Source: UBA9662 sp002729415 (GTDB lineage Bacteria; Poribacteria; WGA-4E; UBA9662). Taken from it: 9,128 nt of DNA. The position numbers and the translations under genes are program-made. The notes beneath the pieces are model-generated. The model saw only the letters and a program-made list of their open reading frames with translations, was not told the DNA's origin and searched no databases. The DNA lies in contig PBXZ01000109.1 in assembly GCA_002729415.1 (NCBI GenBank), positions 1 through 9,128 on the forward strand. Direction: 5' to 3'. This document shows, in pieces, positions 1 through 7,094 of the stretch (positions are counted from its first letter, which is position 1; every line of letters starts with the position of its first letter).

Positions 1-624
1 CTGATAGGACTTTCGGTCAAGTTTCTCTATGCGCCTTATGGCTTTGATCGTGTCCATGCCAGCGCTATGCAAGGCTACGTCTTTCCCCCAACAACCATAG
101 AGAGAATCCAATTGTTCGATGAATTGGCCTATGTTGCTACCCAATGAGAAATCATCCAGTGATTGCAGTGCTGTAACCGACGGCGCGCCGCGTAAGCACT
201 CAGGTATTGATTTTCCGAAAGCCACAGCAGACAACGGTCCGCCCCTTATTCCAGGTCGAGCACGAAGAAATCGCCCCAGCCAGCCACCGGGGGTGTTTAC
301 TCCACCATGTTCCATCAAATCCTGCGCCTCGAAATGAGATCGGGTTGAATCCTCCGAACCCACACAGTGAATCACTGCCAGATCGCCATTGCTGTAAGGC
401 TCCGTCAAACCTGCAAGGAGTGGATGCAGACCAAACCGTTTTTCACCTTCCAATCTTACGACGGTATTCTCATTAACAGCAAGCACAGGGCGTTTACGCC
501 AGTAATCACTGTCTCCAATTGGGGGAACGAGTGTCAGTCCATCAGCACCACCACGCAAGAAGACCACCACCAACGTCCGTGGGTTGTCACCATTACCCGT
601 AATAGTACCCCATACTTGGTTCAT
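1..624 (-). CDS. DUF1501 family protein, N-terminal 208 residues (gene runs off the left edge)
   Basis: Reading the minus strand from the ATG at 624 gives an open frame of 208 codons to the window edge, so the C-terminal half or more is missing. The start of the DUF1501 family is clear: VVVFLRGGADGL at residues 19-30, FGLHPLL at 64-70, RSHFEAQD at 95-102 and PGGWLGRFL at 112-120. The family is thought to be distantly related to the alkaline phosphatase/sulfatase fold; its biochemical role is unknown. It is usually encoded next to a DUF1800 gene, as here. The ATG lies three bases after the DUF1800 TGA, with no Shine-Dalgarno of its own, so translation probably depends on coupling to the upstream gene. 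No Tat or Sec leader precedes the domain, although many relatives have one. The preceding stop is in frame, so the start cannot lie further upstream. Family call is firm, function unknown. Confidence 0.9.
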   Translation of the reverse strand, partial: MNQVWGTITGNGDNPRTLVVVFLRGGADGLTLVPPIGDSDYWRKRPVLAVNENTVVRLEGEKRFGLHPLLAGLTEPYSNGDLAVIHCVGSEDSTRSHFEAQDLMEHGGVNTPGGWLGRFLRARPGIRGGPLSAVAFGKSIPECLRGAPSVTALQSLDDFSLGSNIGQFIEQLDSLYGCWGKDVALHSAGMDTIKAIRRIEKLDRKSYQ

Positions 625-627
625 AGC

Positions 628-2199
628 TCAACACATCTGAAATGCGGGGCTAGCTAGCAACAATGCCAACCCATTTCCTGATTCGCCATAAGTTTTTTGT
701 TCGGCGTCGGTGGCCCTTCTGCCCAGAAAATGGGCAATCAATTGATCTGCCCCACCCACATTTTCTTCTTGCTGTTGCTGTTTATCTATTTTGATGCCCT
801 TGATTTCGTTTTGACTTAATTTCAAGGCGAAATCCCAGCGCCAGAGCAAGGTCCCCAACCAAGGTGAAATCTCTTGCGGGTAACCATCAGGTGTTGGATA
901 TTGAAAAGGGGCATCCCCCATTCTTAGGAGATATTTTCCGAGAGGATGGCGATCCAGATGCCAAGAGTCATTGGTCCGGTTGATGGTGGCACCAGTCGCT
1001 CTTAAGGACGAGACCAGAAAATTAAAAGGACGTTTGAACTTATTACCTTTGTTATCTTGAAATTGACCGGTCTGGAACAGTGTTTGCAAGGTACGACAGA
1101 TATCTCCTCCGGATCTTTGGAAACTGGCAGCTACCGTGCTGACTGCATCCTGTGGAGGTTCATCCGCAATAAATCTCATACACAATTTCGTGGCGATATG
1201 TTTGGCAGTCGATGGGTGCTGACTGACAATATCCAATACTCGGTCGAGATCCCCCTTTCCCAGTCCAGCTGGTACTACCCGGCCTAAAATCTTCTTTTCT
1301 CCATCGTCGTGCAGATCTTTCCTAAACCCAACCTTACCGATATCGGAAGCATAAAAATTTCCGGATTTCCTGCCTTGAACTCTCCAACCGGTTAGACACC
1401 GTGCCACTTGTTCCACGTCATCCTGTGTGTAACCACCATGAACACCAAGAGTGTGAAGTTCAAGCAGTTCGCGGGCATAGTTCTCGTTGGGCCTATCCTC
1501 CTGATTTTCTTTGACGTTCTTTCGGCCGTCCAGATACCAGAGCATGGCGGGGCTGAGAGCTGATGCACGCAGCAACTCAGGGAATTTTCCCAGCGCGTGC
1601 TTTCGAATCACTTCCCGATCGTCCCAAGCCTTGAGCCACCTGCAATCACCTTTGGATTGATCAATATTGAAATGATCCGTCCAGAACTGAATCATCACCT
1701 CTTGCAGTTGTCGCTCGGACAGGACAGATCGCATAAGGGTAGCGCAAGTCAGTTCCGTCAGCAGCAGTTTTTCCTGATACTCGAAGAGTTCGCCACGTGG
1801 TAGGACAAGAGTTTCAAAACATTGCAGATAGAAATCACAAAAGGAATCATCGATTTTGTCCGGCTGAAGTTGTTCTTTGATGTACGCTTCAATAGCCTCT
1901 TCAGTTGTTTCGCCCAGCGAGGAAACACGTTCATAATCGCTGAGCCTTCGCTCATTAGTTTTCTGAAAAAACTGTTTCTGGATTTCGGCAGACGGCCGCG
2001 GGCCAAAGGTAAGGCGATTCAGGTGATGGCTAATCAAATCTATTGATTCAGAACTAGGCGAAAAAAAGGAACTACCTACCTGGTGTGGACCACCGGTATA
2101 GGGCCATAGTTGCTCCGAAATCGTGGAGTCGCAACCTACCGATGTCGCCAGTGCCGTACTACCGCCCAACTGCAGGAATTGCCGACGAGAAAATTTCAT
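628..2199 (-). CDS. DUF1800 family protein with Tat signal
   Basis: A complete 523-residue protein of the DUF1800 family, whose function is not established. The N-terminus carries a twin-arginine export motif, SRRQFL at residues 4-9, then a short hydrophobic stretch ending in SVGC at 20-23. That cysteine could be a lipidation site, but Ser at -3 makes the lipobox imperfect. Family landmarks are HHLNRLTFGPRP (58-69), FWTDHFNID (172-180), the hallmark PNENYARELLELHTLG (237-252) followed by GGYTQDDVEQVARCLTGW (255-272), HPSTAKHIATKLCMRF (328-343), and a C-terminal LLASPAF. Length is normal for the family. The product is predicted to be folded in the cytoplasm and exported to the periplasm or outer surface. 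It is the middle gene of a minus-strand operon: 47 bases separate it from the membrane protein upstream, and one sense codon from DUF1501 downstream. The only purine-rich upstream site, AGGAA, is rather far from the ATG. Family certain, role unknown. Confidence 0.95.
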   Translation of the reverse strand: MKFSRRQFLQLGGSTALATSVGCDSTISEQLWPYTGGPHQVGSSFFSPSSESIDLISHHLNRLTFGPRPSAEIQKQFFQKTNERRLSDYERVSSLGETTEEAIEAYIKEQLQPDKIDDSFCDFYLQCFETLVLPRGELFEYQEKLLLTELTCATLMRSVLSERQLQEVMIQFWTDHFNIDQSKGDCRWLKAWDDREVIRKHALGKFPELLRASALSPAMLWYLDGRKNVKENQEDRPNENYARELLELHTLGVHGGYTQDDVEQVARCLTGWRVQGRKSGNFYASDIGKVGFRKDLHDDGEKKILGRVVPAGLGKGDLDRVLDIVSQHPSTAKHIATKLCMRFIADEPPQDAVSTVAASFQRSGGDICRTLQTLFQTGQFQDNKGNKFKRPFNFLVSSLRATGATINRTNDSWHLDRHPLGKYLLRMGDAPFQYPTPDGYPQEISPWLGTLLWRWDFALKLSQNEIKGIKIDKQQQQEENVGGADQLIAHFLGRRATDAEQKTYGESGNGLALLLASPAFQMC

Positions 2200-2246
2200 G
2201 AGGTTAAAGAGTGTTCCTGTAGGTTTTCACTTTCATTGGAATTGGC

Positions 2247-2738
2247 TTAGGCAGAATTAACCGAAGAGGCTGTGTTGAAAAATGAGAGAACCATAGCACC
2301 ACAACCACTGATGCCAGACCAAGCCATGATTAACCAGCCTGGTCCTGGTAATAGGAAAACGAAAGACAGCACAATACCTGCCCGTAGGGTCCTCCGCCAA
2401 GGCTGGGTCTCATCGACTGGCGATGGCATTCCCATTCCAACCAGCTGACACAGACCGGATGAGCCGAGAAGACCGAAAAAGACAAAAATACAAAGTAGCA
2501 ATATGATAATTGGATCACCTGAGTTGCCAACGATAGATTTCGTTACTGCCCCAATGGCTCCCCCTATTGCCACCACTAATAGCCCCAAAAATGTAAGAAT
2601 TATTGGCTTTTTATACCGTTGTCGTGCCTTGATTACAAAGTTAGGAAATAAGGCCTCCGTTGCTAACCAGTAGCATGTGATGCTGCTGAACACACCGATA
2701 ATAAGGAATACTATCTTCAGCACATCCGCCATGATCAT
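2247..2738 (-). CDS. Small integral membrane protein, four predicted helices
   Basis: I do not recognise a named family. The 163-residue product is dominated by hydrophobic segments at about 5-27, 44-66, 75-99 and 119-152. The last is long and is broken by PGPG at 131-134, so it may be two short helices. Positive charges lie in the loops after helix 1 (KARQRYKK, 37-44) and after helix 3 (RRTLR, 115-119). By the positive-inside rule both loops are cytoplasmic and the N-terminus is outside. There is no cleavable signal peptide and no obvious catalytic motif. The ATG at 2738 is supported by an AGGAG seven bases upstream; a second in-frame ATG two codons later is less well spaced. It is the first gene of the minus-strand run leading into DUF1800 and DUF1501, so it may be co-transcribed with them. 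That link rests on position only. Confidence 0.8.
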   Translation of the reverse strand: MIMADVLKIVFLIIGVFSSITCYWLATEALFPNFVIKARQRYKKPIILTFLGLLVVAIGGAIGAVTKSIVGNSGDPIIILLLCIFVFFGLLGSSGLCQLVGMGMPSPVDETQPWRRTLRAGIVLSFVFLLPGPGWLIMAWSGISGCGAMVLSFFNTASSVNSA

Positions 2739-2745
2739 GATTTAG

Positions 2746-2750
2746 CTCCT
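2746..2750 (-). promoter_or_regulatory. Shine-Dalgarno of the membrane protein gene
   Basis: AGGAG on the minus strand, seven bases before the ATG at 2738. It selects the first of two closely spaced ATG codons. Confidence 0.7.
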
Positions 2751-2889
2751 ATGGAAACTAAAAACGACTAAAAGGTTGATAATTGGACTAATTAATTTCG
2801 TGACCTTCATGGAATCTCTACCCTGCGCGTAGGATAACACAATATTAAGCAAAAAACTGTGAAACCTGCCAAAATTCCAAGGGTCAACT

Positions 2890-2898
2890 TGCTATAAT
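2890..2898 (+). promoter_or_regulatory. Candidate extended -10 promoter, plus strand
   Basis: TGCTATAAT is a perfect TGnTATAAT extended -10 element pointing toward the sigma gene. No good -35 box is found 16-18 bases upstream, which extended -10 promoters can tolerate. It would give a leader of roughly 680 bases before the GTG at 3589, so it may serve an unseen transcript instead. The sequence is AT-rich and chance matches are common. Confidence 0.3.
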
Positions 2899-3577
2899 TA
2901 CCTATGATGTGGTCAAAATTTAAATGTTTAAGTCAAGTATTATGGGGGACATCTAACTATTGCAATGGATTTGGTTNCTCAGAATTGTATTTAAGTACTT
3001 ANATGTAAGGCCGATATAAAACGAATTTAGGTTCTTNGGTTTCAATACNAGTCATAANGAGTAGTCCCTGCTAAGCGNGGGAATCTCCCGCATTATCGAC
3101 GTTGCCATGAAACAAGATGTATTCAATCGATTACTGTACATTGTCTGTTTTTCTATTGTAAGNTTGTTANGTGTGAGTAAACGAAACCCGNCTTGANTAC
3201 GATTAACTGAATGTGGCTGGCAAATNGTTTTCTAACCTNATCATCTGCATTGTTTNNTAGCTATATAAGCATTCAGGTATCCTTTTCCATTTCATCACAG
3301 TATTGTAAGCNNCCCTAGCTTTATTAGCATTACATTGGTTTAGAGGCCTTTCCCTCACCTAGTATTNTAGTATTTGTTTGATAGNAAGTNNTTTNCTATT
3401 GCTANNAGNTTAGCGAACAAGNNATGCTGTNCTANNGNTAAACANTNTANNAANCNNGTNGANNNNNNTCNNNANAGTCTAAAATGAGAGAAGAATCCAA
3501 TGCCAATGAAAATTTACTGGGGTTGATGGGAAATTGNANGTNGGTAGGGAAATAAAGAAATGTAGGAATTAGGTGTC

Positions 3578-3584
3578 AAAGGAA
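3578..3584 (+). promoter_or_regulatory. Shine-Dalgarno of the sigma factor gene
   Basis: AAAGGAA with four bases to the GTG at 3589. It decides the start: the nearest ATG (3584) is out of frame, and an in-frame TAA at 3553 closes the frame with no ATG in between. Confidence 0.65.
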
Positions 3585-3588
3585 TGCT

Positions 3589-4896
3589 GTGNCTAATCAA
3601 GATGAATTCATATATAATTCTGTTGGGAGTCAATTGACAGACGGTTACGAAGTTGATGCCCGNTTTCGGTCAGATTNGCTAGTTGTTGANGAGTCCGATN
3701 ATATGCAGGTTCAGGTNCNGCAACCTTCTGACCNTCAATCGCCANCAGATAGTGCCTTCGTTTATCTTCAGCANATTGCTAGAATACCTTTGCTTAGTCN
3801 ACAGCAGGAAGTTGAACTCTTCCAGAAGTTTGAGGATGNCACACAACAAGTCACGGAATTATTTCACCAACTTCCACCTTCTACTCTACAATCAGTTCAN
3901 CTCAGATTCAAGCAGNAGCGTAATCTAGTNTCGNAGACTAAGCAGACCCTAGANTCTGGNCAAGAAGGTAGNTGGTGGAGCTCGATGCAGATTACCTCCA
4001 TTCTGGATCAGATTCATCAAGAAATCAAAGCTTACCAGAGAATTCAAACGCNAGGAAGTCAAGTACCNGGCTANTATCCTNTGGAAAATCAACATTCACA
4101 NTGCTTGAATACACTTTNGGNAGCATTAAACGATGNNGTCCAAAGGATGTGTTATCTGAAGCGGAAGATTGTAGANGCCAACCTTCTGCTGGTGGCTAGC
4201 ATAGCTAAACAATATCTATTCAAAGGGAACCCACTNTCCTTTCTAGATCTGATGCAGGAAGGNAGCATNGGTTTGATGAAGGCGGTAGACAAATTCGATT
4301 TGCAGAAAGGATGTCGTTTNACCACTTANGCTTATTGGTGGGTTAAGCAGACAATTACACGCTCGNTGGATAACCAAAGCCGGACAATTCGNGTTCCCGG
4401 CCATTTGCGTGCTNCTCGAAGGTCCATTGGCAAGGCTCAGTCTCTNTTATTTCACCANTTAGAGCGAGATCCAAACATGAAAGANTTAGCNGANGAGGTC
4501 GGCCTGAATCAAACACGTGTAGCTGAAATTCTACAAGCTACATCCGGNATGTTTTCCCTTGATTCGCCTCTTAGTGATTCTTCACCTGATGCTACAATCT
4601 CTGATTTCTTGCCNGATGAGAACGAGACTTCGCCCGACCAAGATTTACTCTTANCTTCAGAGAAGGAAGTGATAGATAAGNTCTTAAGTGTNCTGTCACC
4701 GCGTGAAAAACTNGTGGTNCAGCTTCGTTACGGTTTAACCGANGGCAATGAATATACCTTGGCCGAACTTGGATCTATACTAGAATTGAGCCGAGAACGA
4801 GTGCGNCAGATTCAGGAAGAAGCCCTTGACAAACTCCGNCACCCGNCTCGTTTGAAATATCTTGAAGAAATCAGCGATGGCAANGTCCTAAAGTAG
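3589..4896 (+). CDS. RNA polymerase sigma-70 factor, RpoD-like, divergent paralogue
   Basis: A 435-residue sigma factor that would guide RNA polymerase to promoters. Region 1.2 is at about 53-85 (YLQxIARIPLLS). Region 2 spans 191-275: NLLLVASIAKQY, FLDLMQE, GLMKAVDKFD, YWWVKQTITRS and RTIRVPGH. Region 3 covers about 276-350. Region 4 is at 359-428, with LSPREK and the helix-turn-helix YTLAELGSILELSRERVRQIQ followed by KLRHP. Several N-containing codons (CGN, GGN, CTN) are unambiguous and restore family residues. There is no acidic region 1.1, and about 100 residues of non-conserved sequence lie between regions 1.2 and 2. Compared with typical RpoD, two extra residues precede FLDL, and VPGH replaces the usual IPVH. 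These points suggest a secondary (group 2-like) factor and not the housekeeping one. The GTG start has a good ribosome site. It converges with the SUMF1 gene; no anti-sigma gene is adjacent. Confidence 0.9.
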   Translation: MXNQDEFIYNSVGSQLTDGYEVDAXFRSDXLVVXESDXMQVQXXQPSDXQSPXDSAFVYLQXIARIPLLSXQQEVELFQKFEDXTQQVTELFHQLPPSTLQSVXLRFKQXRNLXSXTKQTLXSXQEGXWWSSMQITSILDQIHQEIKAYQRIQTXGSQVXGXYPXENQHSXCLNTLXXALNDXVQRMCYLKRKIVXANLLLVASIAKQYLFKGNPXSFLDLMQEXSXGLMKAVDKFDLQKGCRXTTXAYWWVKQTITRSXDNQSRTIXVPGHLRAXRRSIGKAQSXLFHXLERDPNMKXLXXEVGLNQTRVAEILQATSXMFSLDSPLSDSSPDATISDFLXDENETSPDQDLLLXSEKEVIDKXLSXLSPREKXVXQLRYGLTXGNEYTLAELGSILELSRERVXQIQEEALDKLXHPXRLKYLEEISDGXVLK

Positions 4897-5025
4897 CTAG
4901 CNTGTGGTATTANTTTCAATGTATTAAACATTCTAAATTAAANAAAACAACTCATCAGAGNTTCCAATTTATTTATCTGTATTTGGTTAGTTCNCTGACA
5001 TCTTTAGATTGGTATTNAATAAGGA

Positions 5026-5916
5026 TCAGTGATCTGCATTCCAGTTGATTTGNTNATTTGGTTTTGTGGATTCTACNCANCGAAACCCAAAGTCATGCAG
5101 TGCTGCAGTTGGCTCAAATCGNCTGCGTGAAGTGACGCGAATTAATTNGGCAGANCTTGTCCATGAACCTCCACGTAAGACACGTAGNCCCTTTAATTTC
5201 TTTCGATCCATGCTAAAAGTNTTGTTAAATTCTTGCATGTTTCGTCCACAAATCGGGTTTCGTTTTGGACTGGATTTATAATAATTCTTTTCGTATTCAT
5301 CTAGACACCACTCGTAGACATTACCAGCTAGGTCATATAAACCGTATTTATTTGGCTGATGTGAACCGATNGGTGTAGGCATAGCTACACTATAGGTCGC
5401 TAGGGTNGGATTTGCTTGGTTACCCCATGGATATTTTTGGCTAGGGACTCCACCCCGTGCAGCATATTCCCATTCTGCTTCNGTTGGTAACCTTTTTCCT
5501 GCCCAGATTGCATATGCCATTGCATCGTCCCAAGTTATTCCTGTCATTGGATGATTATNGGTTCGAGCTGATTGTGAGANCTGGTTCCAATCGGGGGCAA
5601 TNTGACCAGTTACANTAACAAATTTCNTNTATTGTTTNACGGTAACCTCGTTTACGTCGATGTAAAAAGCNTCAAGGTTAACTTGATGAACTGGNTTTTC
5701 ATCGTCTGCCCCATCTTCCGATCCCATCTGGAACTGGCCAGCTGGGATTAATGCCATCTNGGCTCCGTCTGCNCCAATTTTTGTTTTCGTAAGAGAAGCC
5801 TCATTAATTNTTCCTTTTTGNGTTTCAGGTTTATTCTTTCCGCAACTCAGNCTCAGTATACAGAANCAAGCTGTAACAGNCAGAAAACCGTAGATTNAAG
5901 TTAGATTTCTTCTCAT
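5026..5916 (-). CDS. SUMF1/FGE-sulfatase domain lipoprotein, probably not a formylglycine-generating enzyme
   Basis: A 296-residue protein with the SUMF1 (formylglycine-generating enzyme-like) fold. Landmarks are IPAGQFQMGSE (57-67), PVH (75-77), HPMTGITWDDA (122-132), RLPTEAEWEYAARGG (142-156), PWGN (163-166), GLYDLAGNVYEW (192-203), RVLRGGSW (245-252) and a final FGFRxV (276-281). True FGE binds copper through two cysteines just after RGGS. Here that stretch reads RGGSWT, then Ser or Arg, then SA and LIRVTSR with no cysteine, so sulfatase activation is unlikely. The N-terminus is MRRN, a hydrophobic stretch, then LSC at 23-25, which suggests an exported lipoprotein. The residue three before the cysteine is Ser or Arg, so the lipobox is imperfect. 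The frame is open 42 codons further upstream, but the ATG at 5916 has AAGGGA before it and gives the signal peptide. Function unknown. Confidence 0.85.
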   Translation of the reverse strand: MRRNLTXIYGFLXVTAXFCILXLSCGKNKPEXQKGXINEASLTKTKIXADGAXMALIPAGQFQMGSEDGADDEXPVHQVNLXAFYIDVNEVTXKQXXKFVXVTGXIAPDWNQXSQSARTXNHPMTGITWDDAMAYAIWAGKRLPXEAEWEYAARGGVPSQKYPWGNQANXTLATYSVAMPTXIGSHQPNKYGLYDLAGNVYEWCLDEYEKNYYKSSPKRNPICGRNMQEFNXTFSMDRKKLKXLRVLRGGSWTXSAXLIRVTSRXRFEPTAALHDFGFXXVESTKPNXQINWNADH

Positions 5917-5919
5917 AAT

Positions 5920-5925
5920 TCCCTT
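5920..5925 (-). promoter_or_regulatory. Shine-Dalgarno that selects the SUMF1 lipoprotein start
   Basis: AAGGGA on the minus strand lies three bases before the ATG at 5916. Upstream in-frame candidates at 5958 and 6042 lack a comparable site and would bury the signal peptide inside the protein. Confidence 0.6.
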
Positions 5926-6077
5926 ATTCCTTATCTGCTTTTGGTTTTTTAGTCTCATATTAGAATTTTNTGCTCTTATGNTTATTAANTAATAATGATT
6001 AATCAATGACTTGGCTANTGANAANGGGTATTTAATGGTCAANCATTCNGATTAATTAAGATCAAGTATNNGTAGAT

Positions 6078-7085
6078 TTACTTGGTAGCGATTTCGAATT
6101 CAGACACCTGTACAGGTTCTTTTCTTTCAGCGCTGTACTTAGCGGCTTCAATTACAGCCATGGTGTGTCTGACAGATCGACCGTTGGCATCAGGTTTCTG
6201 GTTTGTCAGACAACAATTGGCAAATTCTTTAATNTGTTCTTTCATCCCTTCGGATGCGCTTCCTTCTACNAGNACTTCCTCTCCGTTCAAAATCAATTTC
6301 TGATTGGTTGACATGATTGATCCCTGACTGCCGATAATATACTGATCATGTGTGCTNGTGTGGCAAACNACTGACTGTGAAAGAACGCTAACTGCACCAT
6401 TCTGATGGGTCATCATTGTAGTATAAGAATCCTTTTGTCCTTGGTATAGTTTTGTACTTGCTGTTCCNGTTGCGTATACTTCTTCCACNGGTGAATTCAG
6501 GTACCANGGTAAAATNTCATATTCATGTGGCCCAAAACAATAGAGAACACAAATTCCNCCAATCTCTAGATCGAGGTACCATTTCTGATAATTGCTNGCT
6601 CCCTGACTAGGATCGAAATAGCTTAGNCGACGACGCATNAGGTGTCCCACTTTCCCNATAGTGCCATCGGTGAGGAGTTCGCGNATTCTTAGATTCACTG
6701 GATAATGNCGCATCACTTGTCCCACCATAAGGATCTTATTTGATCTGTCGCAGGCATCTATCATNCGGTTACAATCCGCTATGGTCAAGGCCATTGGCTT
6801 TTCAACCATCACGTGTTTATTTGCTTCTGCTGCTGATATAACTTGGTCTGCATGAAAACTGTGAGGTGTGCATATATGCACTGCTTGAATTTCAGGGTTG
6901 GCTAATAGGTCTTCTAATCGATTGTAAGCCTTGGCTTNGTATTTGACAGCGGTNTCTTCTGCCCGCTTGGCATCAATGTCCATCACGGCTGTCAGTTGGA
7001 TGTTTTCCAGATTTTCAATAGTATTGATATGCGATTGGGCTATCCCGCCTGTGCCTATAACTCCAACGGATAAGACAGCTTGCAT
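6078..7085 (-). CDS. Gfo/Idh/MocA family oxidoreductase
   Basis: A 335-residue cytoplasmic NAD(P)-dependent dehydrogenase of the glucose-fructose oxidoreductase/inositol dehydrogenase/MocA family. The N-terminal Rossmann fold has GVIGTGGIAQSH at 8-19, VMDID at 34-38, CTPHSFHAD at 72-80 and the catalytic EKP at 95-97. The C-terminal substrate domain has YLDLEIGGICVLY at 170-182, GPHEY at 185-189 and THQNGAVSVL at 226-235. The family usually has an Asp four residues before the active-site His. Here the pair reads C183 and H187, so the Asp is replaced. Typical substrates are sugars, inositols or amino-sugar derivatives, but none can be assigned. The frame opens at a TTG seven codons earlier, but GAGGAG nine bases before the ATG at 7085 marks that ATG as the start. 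A 161-base gap separates it from the SUMF1 gene downstream, so co-transcription is possible but unproven. Confidence 0.92.
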   Translation of the reverse strand: MQAVLSVGVIGTGGIAQSHINTIENLENIQLTAVMDIDAKRAEXTAVKYXAKAYNRLEDLLANPEIQAVHICTPHSFHADQVISAAEANKHVMVEKPMALTIADCNXMIDACDRSNKILMVGQVMXHYPVNLRXRELLTDGTXGKVGHXMRRXLSYFDPSQGXSNYQKWYLDLEIXGICVLYCFGPHEYXILXWYLNSXVEEVYAXGTASTKLYQGQKDSYTTMMTHQNGAVSVLSQSXVCHXSTHDQYIIGSQGSIMSTNQKLILNGEEXXVEGSASEGMKEXIKEFANCCLTNQKPDANGRSVRHTMAVIEAAKYSAERKEPVQVSEFEIATK

Positions 7086-7094
7086 TAACAGGTT

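Larger units (their letters stand above)
2739..3588. other. 850-base divergent intergenic spacer
   Basis: This AT-rich stretch separates the minus-strand membrane protein gene from the plus-strand sigma factor gene and must hold the control regions of both. No reading frame of useful length with family features is visible. Ns begin at 2977 and become very dense at about 3361-3477, so a small gene or RNA there could be hidden. A short inverted repeat GCGnGGG/CTCCCGC lies at 3075-3091 without a following T run. The leader in front of the sigma gene is unusually long if the candidate promoter at 2890-2898 is real. Confidence 0.6.
2977..6954. other. Block of scattered ambiguous bases (N)
   Basis: Single Ns are sprinkled through this roughly 4-kb block and are absent on either side. 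The edges fall in a spacer and inside the Gfo/Idh/MocA gene, so they are assembly boundaries and not gene boundaries. By hand count in the sigma gene, about 34 of 54 Ns sit at third codon positions, 11 at first and 9 at second. Reading frames stay open throughout, so the Ns are substitutions and not length errors. This fits masked polymorphic positions in a consensus from related strains. Confidence 0.85.

Noticed and set aside
628..630. TGA recoded as a sense codon joining DUF1800 and DUF1501
   Set aside because: Tryptophan is encoded by TGG throughout, the SUMF1 gene also ends in TGA, and an ATG follows at once, so ordinary termination with reinitiation is simpler.
119..657. Three overlapping plus-strand open frames opposite the DUF1501 gene
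   Set aside because: They lie antisense to a clear DUF1501 coding frame, overlap each other in different frames and show no family features.
1758..2046. Open frames in other frames within the DUF1800 gene
   Set aside because: The DUF1800 frame has conserved motifs throughout this stretch, so these are chance shadows.
3075..3091. GCGnGGG/CTCCCGC hairpin as a terminator or riboswitch element
   Set aside because: It is short, includes an N and a wobble, lacks a T tract, and no conserved riboswitch core is visible around it.
4918..4932. AATGT/ACATT hairpin after the sigma gene as a terminator
   Set aside because: The five-pair AT-only stem is too weak and no T run follows.
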